A DNA stretch of 64,000 nucleotides from Elymus sibiricus (GCA_039707655.1 CM077667.1:154794642-154858641), one strand, 5' to 3'. Positions 31,985 through 44,331 are shown, counted from the stretch's first letter. Translations and numbers: made by a program. Notes: generated from the letters alone by a model not told the origin.

Positions 31985-33316
31985 TTGTCAAAAAGCAATG
32001 GAAATATATGAAAATGGTCCCAAAGTGATAGATATCCAAGGGAGATATAATAAAAACTTTCATGAAGATCATTGGACAAATTAAAACATGATTCCTTGCA
32101 ATAGTTTTGAGACATGATGATAGTAATATATGAGTCATGTTAGTGAGTAATTATGCTTTAGTAGGAATATTGGTGTTAAGGTTTGTGATTCCCTATGCAT
32201 GCACGAAAGTCAATAGTTATGCAATGAAATTACATCCTACTTATGGTGCATTATTCGGTGTTAGTTATGCTCAATGCTCGCTTATGTGAATTTTCATTTC
32301 TTGGTTGGTTGCTTCTCAATCTATTTGCTAGCCTCCATTTGTACAAAGTAGAAATACTACTTGTGCATCCAAAATCCTTAAACCAAGTTTCGCCTTATGA
32401 GTCCACCATACCTACCTATTTGCGGTATTTCCATGCCATTCTAAGCAAATTTGTATGTGCCATCTATAATTTTCAAAATAAATTTCTCTTTTGTGTGCTC
32501 GTACCGCTCATGAAACGGTAGGGGGTGTCCAATATTTTTCCATGCTAGATGTGTTATTCTGAAGATGAGTGTTTATTCACTTGTCATTGCATGAGAGTAT
32601 GGCGGTAATAGGGATGCCCATTCCCGAAATAAAAAAATATTTACTTTATGTTTTCAAATAATAAATTCCTTGGAAAGTGTTGGTATGGAAGGCAACCGTT
32701 GATACGGACAGCCATGGAAAGTGAAAGAATGGTGGAAAAAGGAATAAACTTTATTTTCTGTTTGGGAACCGCCTATGATGTATCTAGCATGGAAAGTATT
32801 GTGAACTACTTTGTCGTTTTCGTTGACAGGAAAGGCATGCCACTCGAAATATTTTTCTCTCTCAATTTAAACTTTGAGCTCTGGCACCTCTACAAATCCC
32901 TACTTCCCTCTTCGAAGGGCCTTTCTATTTACTTTATGCAATTTTTATTTTTACTTTGAGTCTCCATCTTCTCTTATAAAGCACCAAGTAGGGGGCACTA
33001 TGATCGTACTTGAGCATTGGGTGTAGCTAATATTTGAGTGTGTTTCATGAATGGATCAATGATTGAGCATGATGGGCTAGGGATAACTTTCTTTAGTGTT
33101 GATATTTTGAAAGACATGGTTGCTTGTTGCCATGCTTGAGTATTGAAGTCATTATGTTAAAAATAGACTATTGCTTTGAATCATCTAAAAGTCCAATTGT
33201 CCATGCTACAAAAGAAAAGAATATGAGATGAACATGTTAGGCAGCATTCCACATCAAAAATTCTGTTTTTATCATTTACCTACTCGAGGATGAGTAGGAA
33301 TTAAGCTTGGCGATGC

Positions 33317-34868
33317 TGATATGTCTCCAACGTATCTATAATTTTTGCTTGTTAGATGCTGTTATATTATCATTCTTGGATGTTTTACAATCACTTTATA
33401 GCAACTTTATATCATTTTTTGGGGCTAACCTATTGACATAGTGCCAAAGTGCCAGTTATTGTTTTTGCTTGTTTTTTACTTCGCAGAATATCAGTACCAA
33501 ACGGAGTCCCATCACGACGAAATATTTTGGAGATTTTTTTTGGACCAGAAGACACCCAGTGGGCCGTGGAGACCACAACCCACCAGGGCACGCCAGAGGC
33601 CCCCGGCGTGCCCTGATGGTTTGTGCCCTCCTCGGGGCCCCTCTCCACTGGCTCTGATGCCTATAAATTCCCAAATATTCCAGAAACCCTAGAGGAGTCG
33701 ACGAAAAACAGATCCAGCCGCCGCAAGTTCCAGAGCCTCGAGATCCAATCTAACACCATCACTGAGGGGTTCATCATCCTCATTGGTGCCTCTCCGATGA
33801 TGCGTGAGTAGTCCACCATAGACCTACGGGTCCGTAGGAAATAGCTAGATGGATTCCTCTCTCTCTTTTGATTCTCAATACAATGGTCTCTTGGAGATCT
33901 ATTTGATGTAAACTTTTGCGGTGTGTTTGTTGGGATCCGATGAATTTTGAGTTAATGATCAGTTTCTATCCATGAATATTATGTGAGTCGTCTTTGATCT
34001 CTTATATGCATGATTACTTATAGCCTCGTATTTCTTCATGGAATCTTTGGTTTAGTTAGGCCGACTAGATCGATTTTTCTTGCCATGGGAAGAGGTGCCT
34101 TGTGATGGGTTCGATCTTGTGGTGACCTTTCCCGGTGACAGAAGGGGCAGCAAGGCATGCATGTATCGTTGCCATTAAGGATAACAAGATGGGGTCTATT
34201 CCTACATGAATAGATCTTGTCTACATAATGTCATCGTTGTTATTGCATTACTCCGTTTTTCCGTGAACTTAATACACTAGATGCATGCGGGATAGCGGTC
34301 GATGTGTGGAGTAATAGTGGTAGATGCAGGCAGGAGTCGGTCTACTTATCTTGGACGTGATTCCTATATAGTGATCATCGCCTTGGATATCGTCATGATT
34401 ATTTGATCTTCTATCAGTTGCCCAACAGTAATTTGTTCACCCACCGTGTGCTATACTCATGAGAGAAGCCACTAGTGAATCCTACGGCCCCCGGGTCTAC
34501 TTTTCCAACATATTGCTTTCCGATCTATCTTTTTGCCGTTTTTGTTTTTAGATCTATTATTCCAAGAAACCCAAAAATATATTGCTGCACTTTTTATTTG
34601 CTCTTTTTATTTTGTGTTCTTGAGAGATCTATCTCTCCAATCTATCACTACCTAATCTATCTTTTTACCGTAGAGAGATTGACAACTTCTCTTTCGCGTC
34701 GGGTTGCAAGTATTTGTTCTTTGTGTGCAGGTGCTGCTTATTAGGTGGTGGTGATCCTCCTACTGGTTCGATACCTTGGTTTCATAACTGAGGGAAATAC
34801 TTACCGTCACTGTGATGCATCATCCCTTCCTCTTTGGGGAAATACCGACGCAGTCTCAAGCCACGTCA
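33317..34868 (+). repeat. Ath-F 3' LTR
   Basis: TGATATGTCTCCAACG... to ...AAGCCACGTCA, 1552 bp. TATA box CTATAAATT at 33661. The preceding AAGCTTGGCGATGC (33303-33316) is the polypurine position. Confidence 0.9.
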
Positions 34869-34940
34869 GCTACCATCATCTTTCAACTTAGCTTTCTCTA
34901 GGAACGCATTAAAATTCAGGGGAACGGTAGCACGGGCCAT
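34869..34940 (-). pseudogene. Start of Angela-like gag, 24 codons
   Basis: ATG at 34938-34940 reading MARATVPLNFNAFLEKAK, the well-known N-terminus of BARE1/Angela gag, then broken by the Ath-F insertion at 34868/34869. Confidence 0.75.
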
Positions 34941-35952
34941 TGATCTACAACATAGATTTGCAAAGACAATAAGACTAAGTTCATGATAAATTTTAGTTCA
35001 TATAATTAAATTACTAATGAACTCCCACTTAAATCAATATCCCTCAAGTTGTCTAAGTGATACATGATCCAAATCAACTAACCCATGTCCGATCATCACG
35101 TGAGATGGGGTACTCATCAATGGTGAACATCTCCATGTTGATCATATCTACTATATGACTCATGTTCGACCTTTTCGGTCTCTAGTGTTCCGAGACCATG
35201 TATGTACATGCTAGGCTCGTCAAGTTTAACCCAAGTATTCTGCATGTGCAAAACTGGCTTACACTCGTTGTATGTGAACGCAGAGTCTATCACACCCGAT
35301 CATCATGAGGTGCTTAGAAACGACGATCTTTAGCAATGGTGCATACTCGGGGAGAACACTTTTATCTTGAAATTCAAGTGAAGGGATCATCTTATAATTA
35401 TACCATCGTTCTAAGCAAAATAAGATGCATAAAGGATAAACATCACATGCAACCAAAATATGTGGCATGATATGGCCATTATCATCTTGTGCTTTTGATC
35501 TCCATCTCCAAAGCAACGGCATGACATCCATCGTCACCGGCATGACACCATGATCTCCATCATCTTGATCTTCATCATCGTGTCGTCATGTGGTCGTCTC
35601 ACCAACCATTGCTTCTACAACTATTGCTAACTCATAGCGATAAAGTAAAGCAATTATATGACGATTTAATAAATTAAAGACAACCCTATGGCTCCTGCCG
35701 GTTGCCGTACTCATCGACATGCAAGTCGTGAATTTATTACAAAACATGATCATCTCATGCATCCACATATATCACATCATGTCTTGACCATATCACATCA
35801 CAACATACCCTGCAAAAACAAGTTAGACATCCTCTACTTTGTTGTTGCAAGTTTTACGTGGCTGCTATGGGCAACTAGCAAGAACCGTTCTTACCTACGC
35901 AAAACCACAACGGTGATTACCAAGTTGCCTTTTAACCTTCTGCAAGGACCGC
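34941..35952 (-). other. Angela-like 5' untranslated leader
   Basis: About 1 kb, no coding frame. Includes GATCTCCATCATCTTGATC-type repeats near 35550. Ends at the Gy-D boundary. Confidence 0.65.
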
Positions 35953-36409
35953 TGTCGGTGTCGAAACCGGCGGATCTCGGGTAGGGGGTCCCGAACTATG
36001 AATCTAGGAATGATGGTAACAGGGGATGAAGGAGACGGTGTTTACCCAGGTTCGGGCCCTCGTGAGGAGGTAAAACCCTACGTCCTGCTGGATTGTATTG
36101 CTGAGTATGAAGGTTTACATAGTAGATCTACCTCGAGATCAAACGAGCTAAACCCGAATGAGTTGAGTTGTTGTCTACGAACTAAGCCCCCTGGTTTATA
36201 TAGACACCAAGGGTACCTAGGGTATATATGGTCGGTTCCTATCCGGGCATAGATAAGCCCATTCTTTCTTGGAGGACACACCAAGTCTTCGGGACTCCTC
36301 CTTCCGAACACGAGATTGTCTGATAACTTGGCCTTCTAGCAACCGCTCCTGTATGGCCCACAAGGGACGAATCAACAGCCTGAGGACCCCTTAGTCCCGG
36401 ACTCCCTCA
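35953..36409 (-). repeat. Gy-D 3' LTR
   Basis: Plus-strand TGTCGGTGTCG... to ...GACTCCCTCA, 457 bp. Same length as the Gy-C 3' LTR. Minus TATATAA near 36195. The plus-strand primer site on the minus strand is TCGGGGGCTAC (36410-36420). Confidence 0.9.
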
Positions 36410-36779
36410 GTAGCCCCCGATCCTGCCTCCAACGTCGAGGCACTCCATGTTCGGCAGCTTCATTCACCGAGGGTCTTTGGCTTGTGAGGTGAGTTCTTCT
36501 CTTCTCCGATTCATCAGACAATAACCTGACCACACAAAGAATCCCCGATTACCGGAAGAGGCACGGGCCCACCACATTAATTTCCTTACCCGAGGCTCAA
36601 TGAAACTCCTCGATTCCTGCGCTCCAATAGGAGACAGGCATCCCAATAGTCCTTTTACGGAAATACCCTTGACAAGCCGAGGGATAAGCGCCTATTTATA
36701 GCAAGTCGAACTTGTCGTAGGAAACGCTTCTCCCTCGTCCGTCTCCAAGAAATTCTAGCATCAATCAAACTTTGGAGGT
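36410..36779 (+). other. Gy-D region between 3' LTR and antisense gene
   Basis: 370 bp acting as the 5' flank of the antisense gene. Holds the polypurine site at its left end and a TATA box at 36693. No coding frame. Confidence 0.6.
36693..36700 (+). promoter_or_regulatory. TATA box of Gy-D antisense gene
   Basis: TATTTATA, about 80 bp before the ATG at 36780 and pointing to a start near 36728. Same spacing as in Gy-B. Confidence 0.5.
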
Positions 36780-39619
36780 ATGGCGAGTGCCCCAGGTTCT
36801 TCCTCGCGCCCTCACGGCCCCCTTCCCATCGACTGGGCCAGCTGCTCTATTTCTCTCCTCCAGCTGTGTAGTCTTGAGACGCAGGGATATCTCCCTGTCT
36901 CAGATCTGGCACCCACTCGCGCAGGGTTTACCTCTACGAACGGCGTGGCTTTCACGGAGAACTTCCCCGCTCCCCGCCAAGACGAGAGGGTATGCTTTAC
37001 CTTCTTCCTCCTACGAGGCCCGGGTTTCCTTATACACCCCTTCTTGAGGGTCCTATTGGAGTTTTATGGGATCCAGCTCAACAACCTTACCCCCGGGTCC
37101 ATCCTGCATATCTCGGGCTTCGCCCTTTCCGAGATGTTCCTTGGCTGCGAGCCCCACTTTGATCTATGGCGAAAATATTTCTGCCTCGTCCCTCGAACTC
37201 GGGGAGGAACAATCCGGGAAGTGGGCGGAGCCAAGGTGTGGCGCATAGCCGGGACGGGATACCTCATCGGAACTACGAAAAAGGAATCCAAAGAGTGGGC
37301 TTCGGAGTGGTTCTATATCGAAGACGTCCCCTTATTCGACCCAGCTCGAAGGGGTCTGCCCGAATACTCCGAGGCCCCTTTAAAGAAGCGATTCAACTGG
37401 CGTCCAAGGAGCGCTTCTCAAGAGGAGAGTGCCGAAGTAAAGTGGCTATCCACCAAAGTGAAGCTGCTGGGTCACAGCAAACTGACCATTATCGACGTGA
37501 TGGTCGCCGCCATCACCCGTTGCGTTCAACCCCTGCAACAGAGGATCCACCCCCTATGGTGCTATAATGGGACAAGTGACACGACCCGTTGCCGAAGACA
37601 AGGGCCTGTCGACCAGGCGGCGTTGGCGGTCATATTAACCGACCTCTTCAAAGGAGAAAAGGAAGATTTTGTTCGCCTGACGACCAGGGAAGGCTACTCG
37701 ACTCATAACCCCATTGAATGGGTAAGTCCATTCGTACTCCCCCCCCCCCCCCCCCCGGATCATCAATTCTTGATTTTACTGACCGAAAGTGAGTTTTTCC
37801 TTGAACAGCAATGGAAGCGTCAGGTCGAGACAGTTAAATGTCCCGCCCCACAACCGGAGGATTACTCCCGCAGCAATGACCCCGGATTCCATGATGATCC
37901 GGAGACTTCAATTGAGTTTGAGGATGGGACCTTCTATCAGAGGAGCGTTGATGGATCCAAGGTGGCCCTCCAAGCTGACCACCCTGGATCACTCCCTTCC
38001 TCTACGACGAGCAAGAAGAAAGCTTCCTCTCGAATGAGACGTTCATCTCCCGTAATCCCGATCTCATCGACCCATGTCCCCAAGGGCCACAGTCAACACG
38101 CCAGTCACCCTTGGAAACTACTCCATCAGGGTCCGCGCCAAACAATGGCCGGACTCCCGAGCCAGAGACTGTGGAGGAGGTTTTACCGACCGCTCCCCCT
38201 ACCAAAAGGTATTCAACCTTGCAGTTCAGTCTCTGTTTTTGCTTGTTCTGAATATTCATGCTTTTTTAACTGACATACTCAGGAGACGAGTAGAACCACC
38301 TCCATCCGAAGACCCCGAGATAGCGCCGGGCAATCCTCAACCAAGGTCTCCGGTACATGCCGAAGTGAATGCAGGAACTCCTACCACGGGCCAACATCCC
38401 GAGGATCCAGGGGATGTCTCGGCTACCAACTCCGAGGTTGAAAGTGCGATGAATCACCGACGATGGAGGTAGGCACTGCGTCACCCCATATTTTCCGACC
38501 AGGAGTTCAATGCCCTCAATTCCTTGGACTCATACCTCGGGGCCGCTCGAGCTAGACTTGATTGAGCCACTAAAATAATATCCGCCAGCCTGCAGGTAAA
38601 TGGTCAGCTCGGAAGGCTGATCATAATTCGTAACCCAGTAGCCCCCGAGCCTTGATTTGGTCGGAACGGCCGAATTCAAGGGTATGACAAATATGTTCAT
38701 GCGCGTGTAGGTTTCAAAGCAACAGAATGAGAAGTTGTCTGCGGATCTCTAGTCAAGTCGAGCAGAGCTGCAGGACGTTAGGACCGAGCTCGAACAGGTG
38801 AATAAATTCACCCGGGAGGCGCACGGTGAGTACAGAGTATTGCTTCTTGTGCTGGAGTTATTTAAAGGACTTCTCTTCCGACGAAAGATTGTTTCGTAGC
38901 ATCCAAGTCCATAGGGCAATTGCAGAAGGATTTGGATGCTTCCTGAAAATCCCAAAGGTATGCTGAATCCCAGCTAGAGGCCAGGCACCGTGTATTGAGT
39001 CGAAGTCTTGAGGATAAAAACCAGCTCAAAGCAGAAAATCAGCGACAGGTCAAAGAAATTAAGAGCTTGAGAGCTCAATTGGAACAATACTGCCAAGAAA
39101 ACCAAAGATTGAAGGGTGGCATGTATTGTAAGTGAAAATCTAACCTTCAACCCACCAAGTTCTTTCTATTGAGTGTAAGGAGCATTGTTTATTTCCTGAC
39201 CAGGTCTCCTCACCGGGCGTCCCGAGGAAGAAGTCAGCTCGTATGGAGGAGATCTGTTAAAGGAACTCCCCGTTGTGCATGAGCGGGCTCGGAAGGCTAT
39301 TAAGAGTATGGTTAATGCCTTATGGCCAGCTCAGACGCCTTCGGAAGGGATGGCAGAGCTGGCCGAGAGGTTCAGGGGAGCTCGGGGTCGTTTTGAGCTT
39401 TGGAAAACCTCCGCTTGCCGAGAGGGAGCCCGAGAGGCGTGGGCCATGGTCAAGCCCCGGTTTACCAAACTCAACCCAGAGCACATGGCTCGGGTTGGGC
39501 CTGTAGGGCCGGATGGTAAAGAGGTGCCAGTGAGCTTGGTTTACGACCAAGTGATGCGTGCTGCTCGAATGTCACAGGAAGATTGTGCCCTGGACACCAT
39601 AATAGACCATCTTGAGTGA
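36780..39619 (+). pseudogene. Gy-D antisense gene, six exons, gypsy-type transposon family
   Basis: ATG at 36780. Exon model 36780-37721, 37809-38208, 38283-38595, 38711-38825, 38900-39127, 39204-39619, with donors GTAAGT, GTATTC, GTAAAT, GTGAGT and GTAAGT and AG acceptors throughout. Exon 1 has the PF04195-type domain (PGFLIHPFLRVLLEFYGIQL, ISGFALSEMFL) and a WFYIEDVPLF segment as in Gy-C. Exons 2-3 are disordered and acidic, 4-5 a coiled coil (QVKEIKSLRAQLEQ), and 6 a helical end domain stopping at 39619. A frameshift in exon 2 and stops in exons 3, 4 and 5 show decay. Intron 1 has an 18-base C run and stays open. Confidence 0.7.
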
Positions 39620-40450
39620 CAGCCTTTAGTTTTGAATCTATGTAATGATATACTTTTTATCAAAACCCTCTCTATCCATGCTGTAAACGTTGTCTTAACC
39701 GGTCATCGGCCTCTGCCTCCATCGCTGATAGCTAAGGAGTGTTCCGGACTATGCGTCCTTTGATAACAGGGAATTGTCTCGGGGAACTAAGCAATCTGAC
39801 CTTGTGGTTAGAACAGACGAAACATGCATGGGGAGGTATGTTATATTACTATTTAATGTAAGAAACATCTTCCAAAGAAAATAGTTCCTCTATGGGTTCC
39901 TTTCTTTAGGTTACTACGTGAACCGTAGATGTCATAGTCGTGTATCCGTATTATGCGGGTGATTTTGCTGTTTGGGGGGAATAGCCCCCATGTACGGCAA
40001 GAAGTGTCAACTCTACCTTTTTTCTTCCTTGTCGACCAATTTGTATCATAATAATGCTAGCCTTCGGCTTCGCCCGTCTGAGGTACGTGTCCGGGTAATC
40101 CGGTCGTAACAATCGCAGAGGTGCCCCCTTTACCCCCTAGCCGAACAGTCGGGAATGTAGGGGGTAAGCATAGGAGCAAGGCAAACCGGCTTGGCTAAGA
40201 CTTAAGCCTAATTGGTGCATAAGTGGCGCGGAAGGGGTGTTGGGAGAGTACATATAAGACAAATAGCCAGAGTAAGTAAGATGGCTTCTTGACGGAGCCC
40301 CCAGGTGATTGTCGGGTAAAACATTTACCGATGAGATCATAGTTCGGTTAAGCCGAACATAAGTTTAGAGAGAAGGTCTAGCCACTCCTACAAAGGTAGA
40401 TAAAAAAATAAAGAAAATACAAGGGTTGGAGGGGACAGGGCGACACCGGT
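39620..40450 (+). other. Gy-D non-coding spacer between convergent genes
   Basis: About 830 bp between the end of the antisense gene (plus) and the end of pol (minus). No supported frame. The two transcripts converge here. Confidence 0.55.
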
Positions 40451-41675
40451 CTATCTGTAGAAGCGCCGGAGGCGAGCAGCATTCCATGGGTTTCGTTCGA
40501 GACGATTGTCCTGTGGATTGCGAAGACGGTAAGCTCCTCCTATCAGTACTTCGTCAATTATAAAATGCCCCCCCCCCACTTTGGTTTGAGATTATGCTTC
40601 TGCTTCTCTGGGAGGCGTAAGACCAACTCGCCTACATTATAAACATTAGCTCGAACCTCCTTGCTTTGGTACCGCCGAGCCTATTGTTGATAGAAAATAG
40701 ATCGAGCCCGGGCTATGTCGCGCTCCCCCTCCAAGGCGTCTAGGTCATCCTGCCGATCTAGCTCTGCTTCTTTTTCCTCGTACATTCGCACTCTTGGCGC
40801 ATCATGAATGATGTCACAAGGGAGGACCGCTTTCGCCCGGTACACCATAAAAAATGGTGTGTATCCCGTTGATCGGTTCGGGGTTGTACGCATACCCCAC
40901 AGGACGGAATCGAGTTCCTCAACCCAATGACAGTCAGACTCTTGAAGTGATTGGACCAGGTGAGTTTTAATACCTCTCATAATGAGACCGTTGGCCCATT
41001 CAACTTGTCCGTTGGTTTGTGGGTCGTACACCGAGGCGTAATCGAGCTTGATACCTAGGTTGGCACACCAGTCCTTGACCTCCTGGGCGGTAAAGTTGGT
41101 TCCGTTGTCGGTTATTATACTGTGTGGGACACCGTAACGGTACACCACGTCGGATATAAAGTCGATGACTGGTCCTGATTTTGCCAAACTTACTGGTTTT
41201 GCTTCGATCCATTTAGTGAATTTGTCGACCATGACCTGTAGGTATTTCTTTTTCTTGGTCCCCCCTTTAAGTGGTCCGGCCATATCTAACCCCCATACCG
41301 CAAAAGGGCATGTGATGTGTATCATCCGAAGAGCCGTAGGAGGCATGTGGCTTTGATTAGCAAAGAACTGACAGCTGACACAATGCTGAACGAGTGTGTG
41401 GGCGTCAGTTTGGGCAGTGGGCCAGAAGAACCCGGCTCGAAAAGCCTTGCTAACCAGGGCTCGTGCTGCCGCGTGGTGGTCTCCCATACCTGCATGTATC
41501 TCTGCCAAGAGCTACCTTCCTTCTTCTTCAGATATGCACCGTTGGAGGACCCCCGTGGTGCTCTTTTTGTATAAGTCTCCTTCATGGACCTTGTAGGCTT
41601 TTGATCGCCGTACTATGCGCCTTGCCTCCGTCTGGTCATCAGGGAGTTCTTTGCACACAAGGTAGGAAAGGAAGG
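40451..41675 (-). pseudogene. Gy-D integrase and pol C-terminus
   Basis: Minus frame from the Cop-E insertion (41675) to about 40451. A pre-integrase linker comes first, with a TAG just before LLAEIH. Then the HHCC zinc domain (HCVSCQF) and the DDE core: Asp in WGLDMAGPL, Asp in ITDNGTNFT and Glu in NGQVEWAN, all present. The frame runs to a stop at 40681, where one in-frame stop interrupts. The tail continues in frame with ELVLRLPEKQ and a chain-like end (WNAARLRRFYR). A run of C at 40567-40576 codes Gly residues in the tail. Joins in frame with 52600 once Cop-E is removed. Confidence 0.85.
41671..41675. repeat. Target site duplication of Cop-E, left copy (GAAGG)
   Basis: Identical to 52601-52605. 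Confidence 0.92.
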
Positions 41676-44316
41676 TGTAAGAGCACATTTCTCCATGTGT
41701 GGTTTTGGTAATTGATGACAATCCCTATGGACTAATGGTTGCCTTGAGTTATATTCGAAGGATTTGTCCATAGGTACTTCTTGAAGTCCATCTGTTGGTT
41801 TCAAGGAGTTTATATGGTGACCAAGGTGGTATTCAAGGTTTTATCCAAAGATTGGTCATGTGAGAGTTGAGCTTATTGCAAGCATGTCTTGAAGAAGAAG
41901 ATTGTGGGAACATTCATGTTTACCTTCAAGACATCATCTTTATGAAAAGAGAAGATAAGATACAAGGTTGATCAAGACTAAGTCAAAGAGTGAATCAAGT
42001 TGATCAACACACAAAGCATACAAGATGTACCGAGAGGGATCAAGTGATCCCATGGTATGGTAAGCATTGCCCATTACACTTTGTGTACTAACCCATGGTC
42101 TACGTGAGAGTTCTGTGTGGGGTTAGGTATGTTTCCATGGGCTTGCGTCAAGAGGAAGATCTCATACAACCCATGGAGGATGACATCAAGTGGTGATCGT
42201 CATCAAGATTGCGGTGTGCAAGTTCAAGTGGAGCATCACGAAGAGATCATGCTTGAAGCTTGCCGTCCATTGTGGTGACAATGGACTTGTGAAGGTGTGA
42301 CGAAGAGTGGCTCACCCATAGTGGAGTATGGGGGAGCAATCAACTAGTCTTCATCGAGCCAACACAATCAAGAAAGGTGGTCCATCTTGAGGAAGTCAAG
42401 ATCGTCATCATCTTGCTCAAGTGGACTATGTGCAAGGTATAGGTTTGCCCTTGATAGATTTTCTATTTTACTGGTCTCATGGTGGTAGTTGGGAGACCGA
42501 GTTATAGGATCGATTGCCGTACTATCAAGGGGGGCTCTCAAGTGAGTAGCTTGATTGTATTGTTCGTTGAGAGCTCAAACCATTTGCATCCTTGCATCAT
42601 CATCTTTCTTGGTCCTTATTTGGTTTTTCTCTATGTGAGTTTTTGAGCTTATGGTCTTCATTGTGATAAGTTCAAGCTCATCGAAAACAGATTTCGTATG
42701 CATCATATTGTGTTTTCGGTGTTGGAGATTTTGCCGGATATTTATTGAGAAGGTCATCTTACTTATCCTAGTGGCATTTATTATCCATTGCTTGTTCTTA
42801 ATTTAACTAGTCATTCTTGGATATCTCTTGTTGTCCTTTATACAACAAGCTTGAGTTTGCTCAAATCGGAGCTCGTATGCGAAAGTTATGGCTGTTTTAG
42901 TCTTACCTGTTTTACATAGAGAGGTTGTACCGCCACATAGAGAGGTTGTACCGGTTGACCGGTACAACCGGTGTTTGCAGCGATTGTACCGCTCCAGATT
43001 TGGTCCGAAGGTTGTACCAGCCATGTACCGCTCTACCACCGGACTGGTTTCTGGGCGGTTCTTGGGCTGTTGTGGGCCGGTTGTTCCGGTTATACCGATA
43101 CTACCGGTGCCCCAGGCGGTTGTACCGCTTATTGCTTTTGCTACAGGTAGGTTTTGTCTGCTTTGACCGGTTGTACCGGTGCGCATAGCGCTTGTACCGC
43201 TCATGTGTTATTCTGCACATAACGGGCAGATTCGTGGGGACCTATTTAAGGGGGTCTTCTTCCCCAATGGTCCCCATCCTTTGAGCTCGAGTTTGCCCCC
43301 CATTGTTGACCTTCTTTGAGCTTGCTAACTCTCAATCCCTCCAATGATTCTTGCTAGTTATTGAGGGAAAAGAGAGGGAGGAGATCTAGATCCACATTTC
43401 CACCAATCACTTTCTCCTCTATGTGAGGGGAACCCCTTGAATCTAGATCTTGGAGTTCTTCGTGTTCTTCTTCGTTCTTCCTCTGATTTTCCTCCATAGC
43501 ATTAGTTGTTGTGGTGGGATTTGGGAGAGAAGAACTTGGGGACTCCGTGTGCCCTTGCAATTGCATTTGGTGCGTAGGTTTGAGTTCTCCACGGTGATAC
43601 GTGGAAGTGAAGTTTGAGAAGCTTATTACTCTTGGGTGTTTGAGCACCCTAGAGCTTGTTCCTCTTGGGTGCCTTGGCGCCCTAGATGGTTGGTTGTGCC
43701 TCGGAGCTCAATCATTGTGGTGTAAAGCTCCGGTCAAGCGTCAGGGTCTCCAATTAGGTTGTGGAGATTGCCCCGAGCAATTTGTACGGGTACCGGTGAC
43801 CGCCCCCAAGGGTTGCCAAAGTGTACGGGTACTGTTGACCGCCCCCAAGGGTTGCCATTTGTACGGGTTCAGTGACCGCCCTCAAGGGTCCCTTAGTGGA
43901 ATCACGGCATCTTGCATTGTGCGAGGGCGTGAGGAGATTACGGTGGCCCTAGTGGCTTCTTGGGGAGCATTGTGCCTCCACACCACTCCGAACGGAGATT
44001 AGCATCCGCAAGGGTGTGAACTTGGGATACATCATCGTCTCCACGTGCCTCGGTTATCTCTTACCCGAGCCCTTTACTTGTGCACTTTACTTTGTGATAG
44101 CCATATTGTTTCTTGTTATATATCTTGCTATTACTTAGTTGTTATCTTGCTTCGCATAAGTTGTTGGTGCACATAGGTGAGCCTAGTTGTTTTAGGTTTT
44201 GTGCTTGACAAATTAAACACTAGTTTTATTCCGCATTTGTTCAAGCCTAAACCATAATTATTTTAAAGCGCCTATTCACCCCCCCCCCCTCTCTAGGCGA
44301 CATCCACGTCCTTTCA
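41676..44316 (+). repeat. Cop-E 5' LTR
   Basis: 2641 bp. U3 has a cluster of CGGT-N3-ACCG motifs at 42923-43200, then a TATA-like CTATTTAAGG at 43241. A run of C lies near 44280-44289 just before the end. No coding frame is credible; the frame at 43601-44002 is chance. Confidence 0.92.
42923..43200 (+). promoter_or_regulatory. Cluster of CGGTTGTACCG-type inverted motifs in Cop-E U3
   Basis: About nine exact or near copies: e.g. 42923, 42944, 42981, 43010, 43087, 43117-43127, 43168-43178, 43190. One pair forms a perfect 11-base inverted repeat, GGTTGTACCGG 42944-42954 with CCGGTACAACC 42959-42969. The cluster ends about 40 bp upstream of the TATA-like box. Repeated in the 3' LTR at about 51208-51488. 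Confidence 0.7.
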
Positions 44317-44318
44317 AT

Positions 44319-44331
44319 TGGTATCAGAGCT
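44319..44331 (+). other. Cop-E primer binding site, initiator tRNA-Met
   Basis: TGGTATCAGAGCT two bases after the LTR, the usual copia PBS. Confidence 0.9.

Larger units (their letters stand above)
30893..33316 (+). other. Ath-F non-coding internal region
   Basis: Collinear with Sab-S 8200-10984. Contains internal copies of the polypurine motif AAGCTTGGGGATGC (31482, 31537), a hairpin (31543-31567) and the five-unit stem-loop array (31757-31984). No supported coding frame. Confidence 0.7.
29049..34868 (+). mobile_element. Ath-F: Sabrina/WHAM-like element, 5' LTR cut by Gy-B
   Basis: The partial 5' LTR (29049-29700) matches the right part of the 3' LTR (33317-34868). The missing first part of the 5' LTR lies beyond Gy-B, outside the window. 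A perfect tRNA-Asp PBS, a 303-codon frame of unknown role and a 2.4 kb structured non-coding region follow; no pol. It is inserted 72 bp into the gag of an Angela-like copia element (see 34869). Confidence 0.87.
34869..35952 (-). mobile_element. Angela/BARE1-like copia fragment, 5' leader and gag start
   Basis: Minus orientation. It contains the characteristic 5' untranslated region of BARE1/Angela elements and the gag start. It is cut on the left by Ath-F and on the right by Gy-D; both LTRs and all pol are outside the window or lost. This is the oldest layer visible, host to both nests. Family recognised from memory of the leader and gag start. Confidence 0.75.

Noticed and set aside
43601..44002. 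133-codon frame in the Cop-E LTR, also present in the 3' LTR at 51888
   Set aside because: Both copies are open only because the LTRs are similar. No domain, and it lies downstream of the TATA in R/U5.
44319..44331. tRNA-like match
   Set aside because: It is a 13-base primer binding site; no cloverleaf can be formed around it. The same holds for 7416 and 29711.
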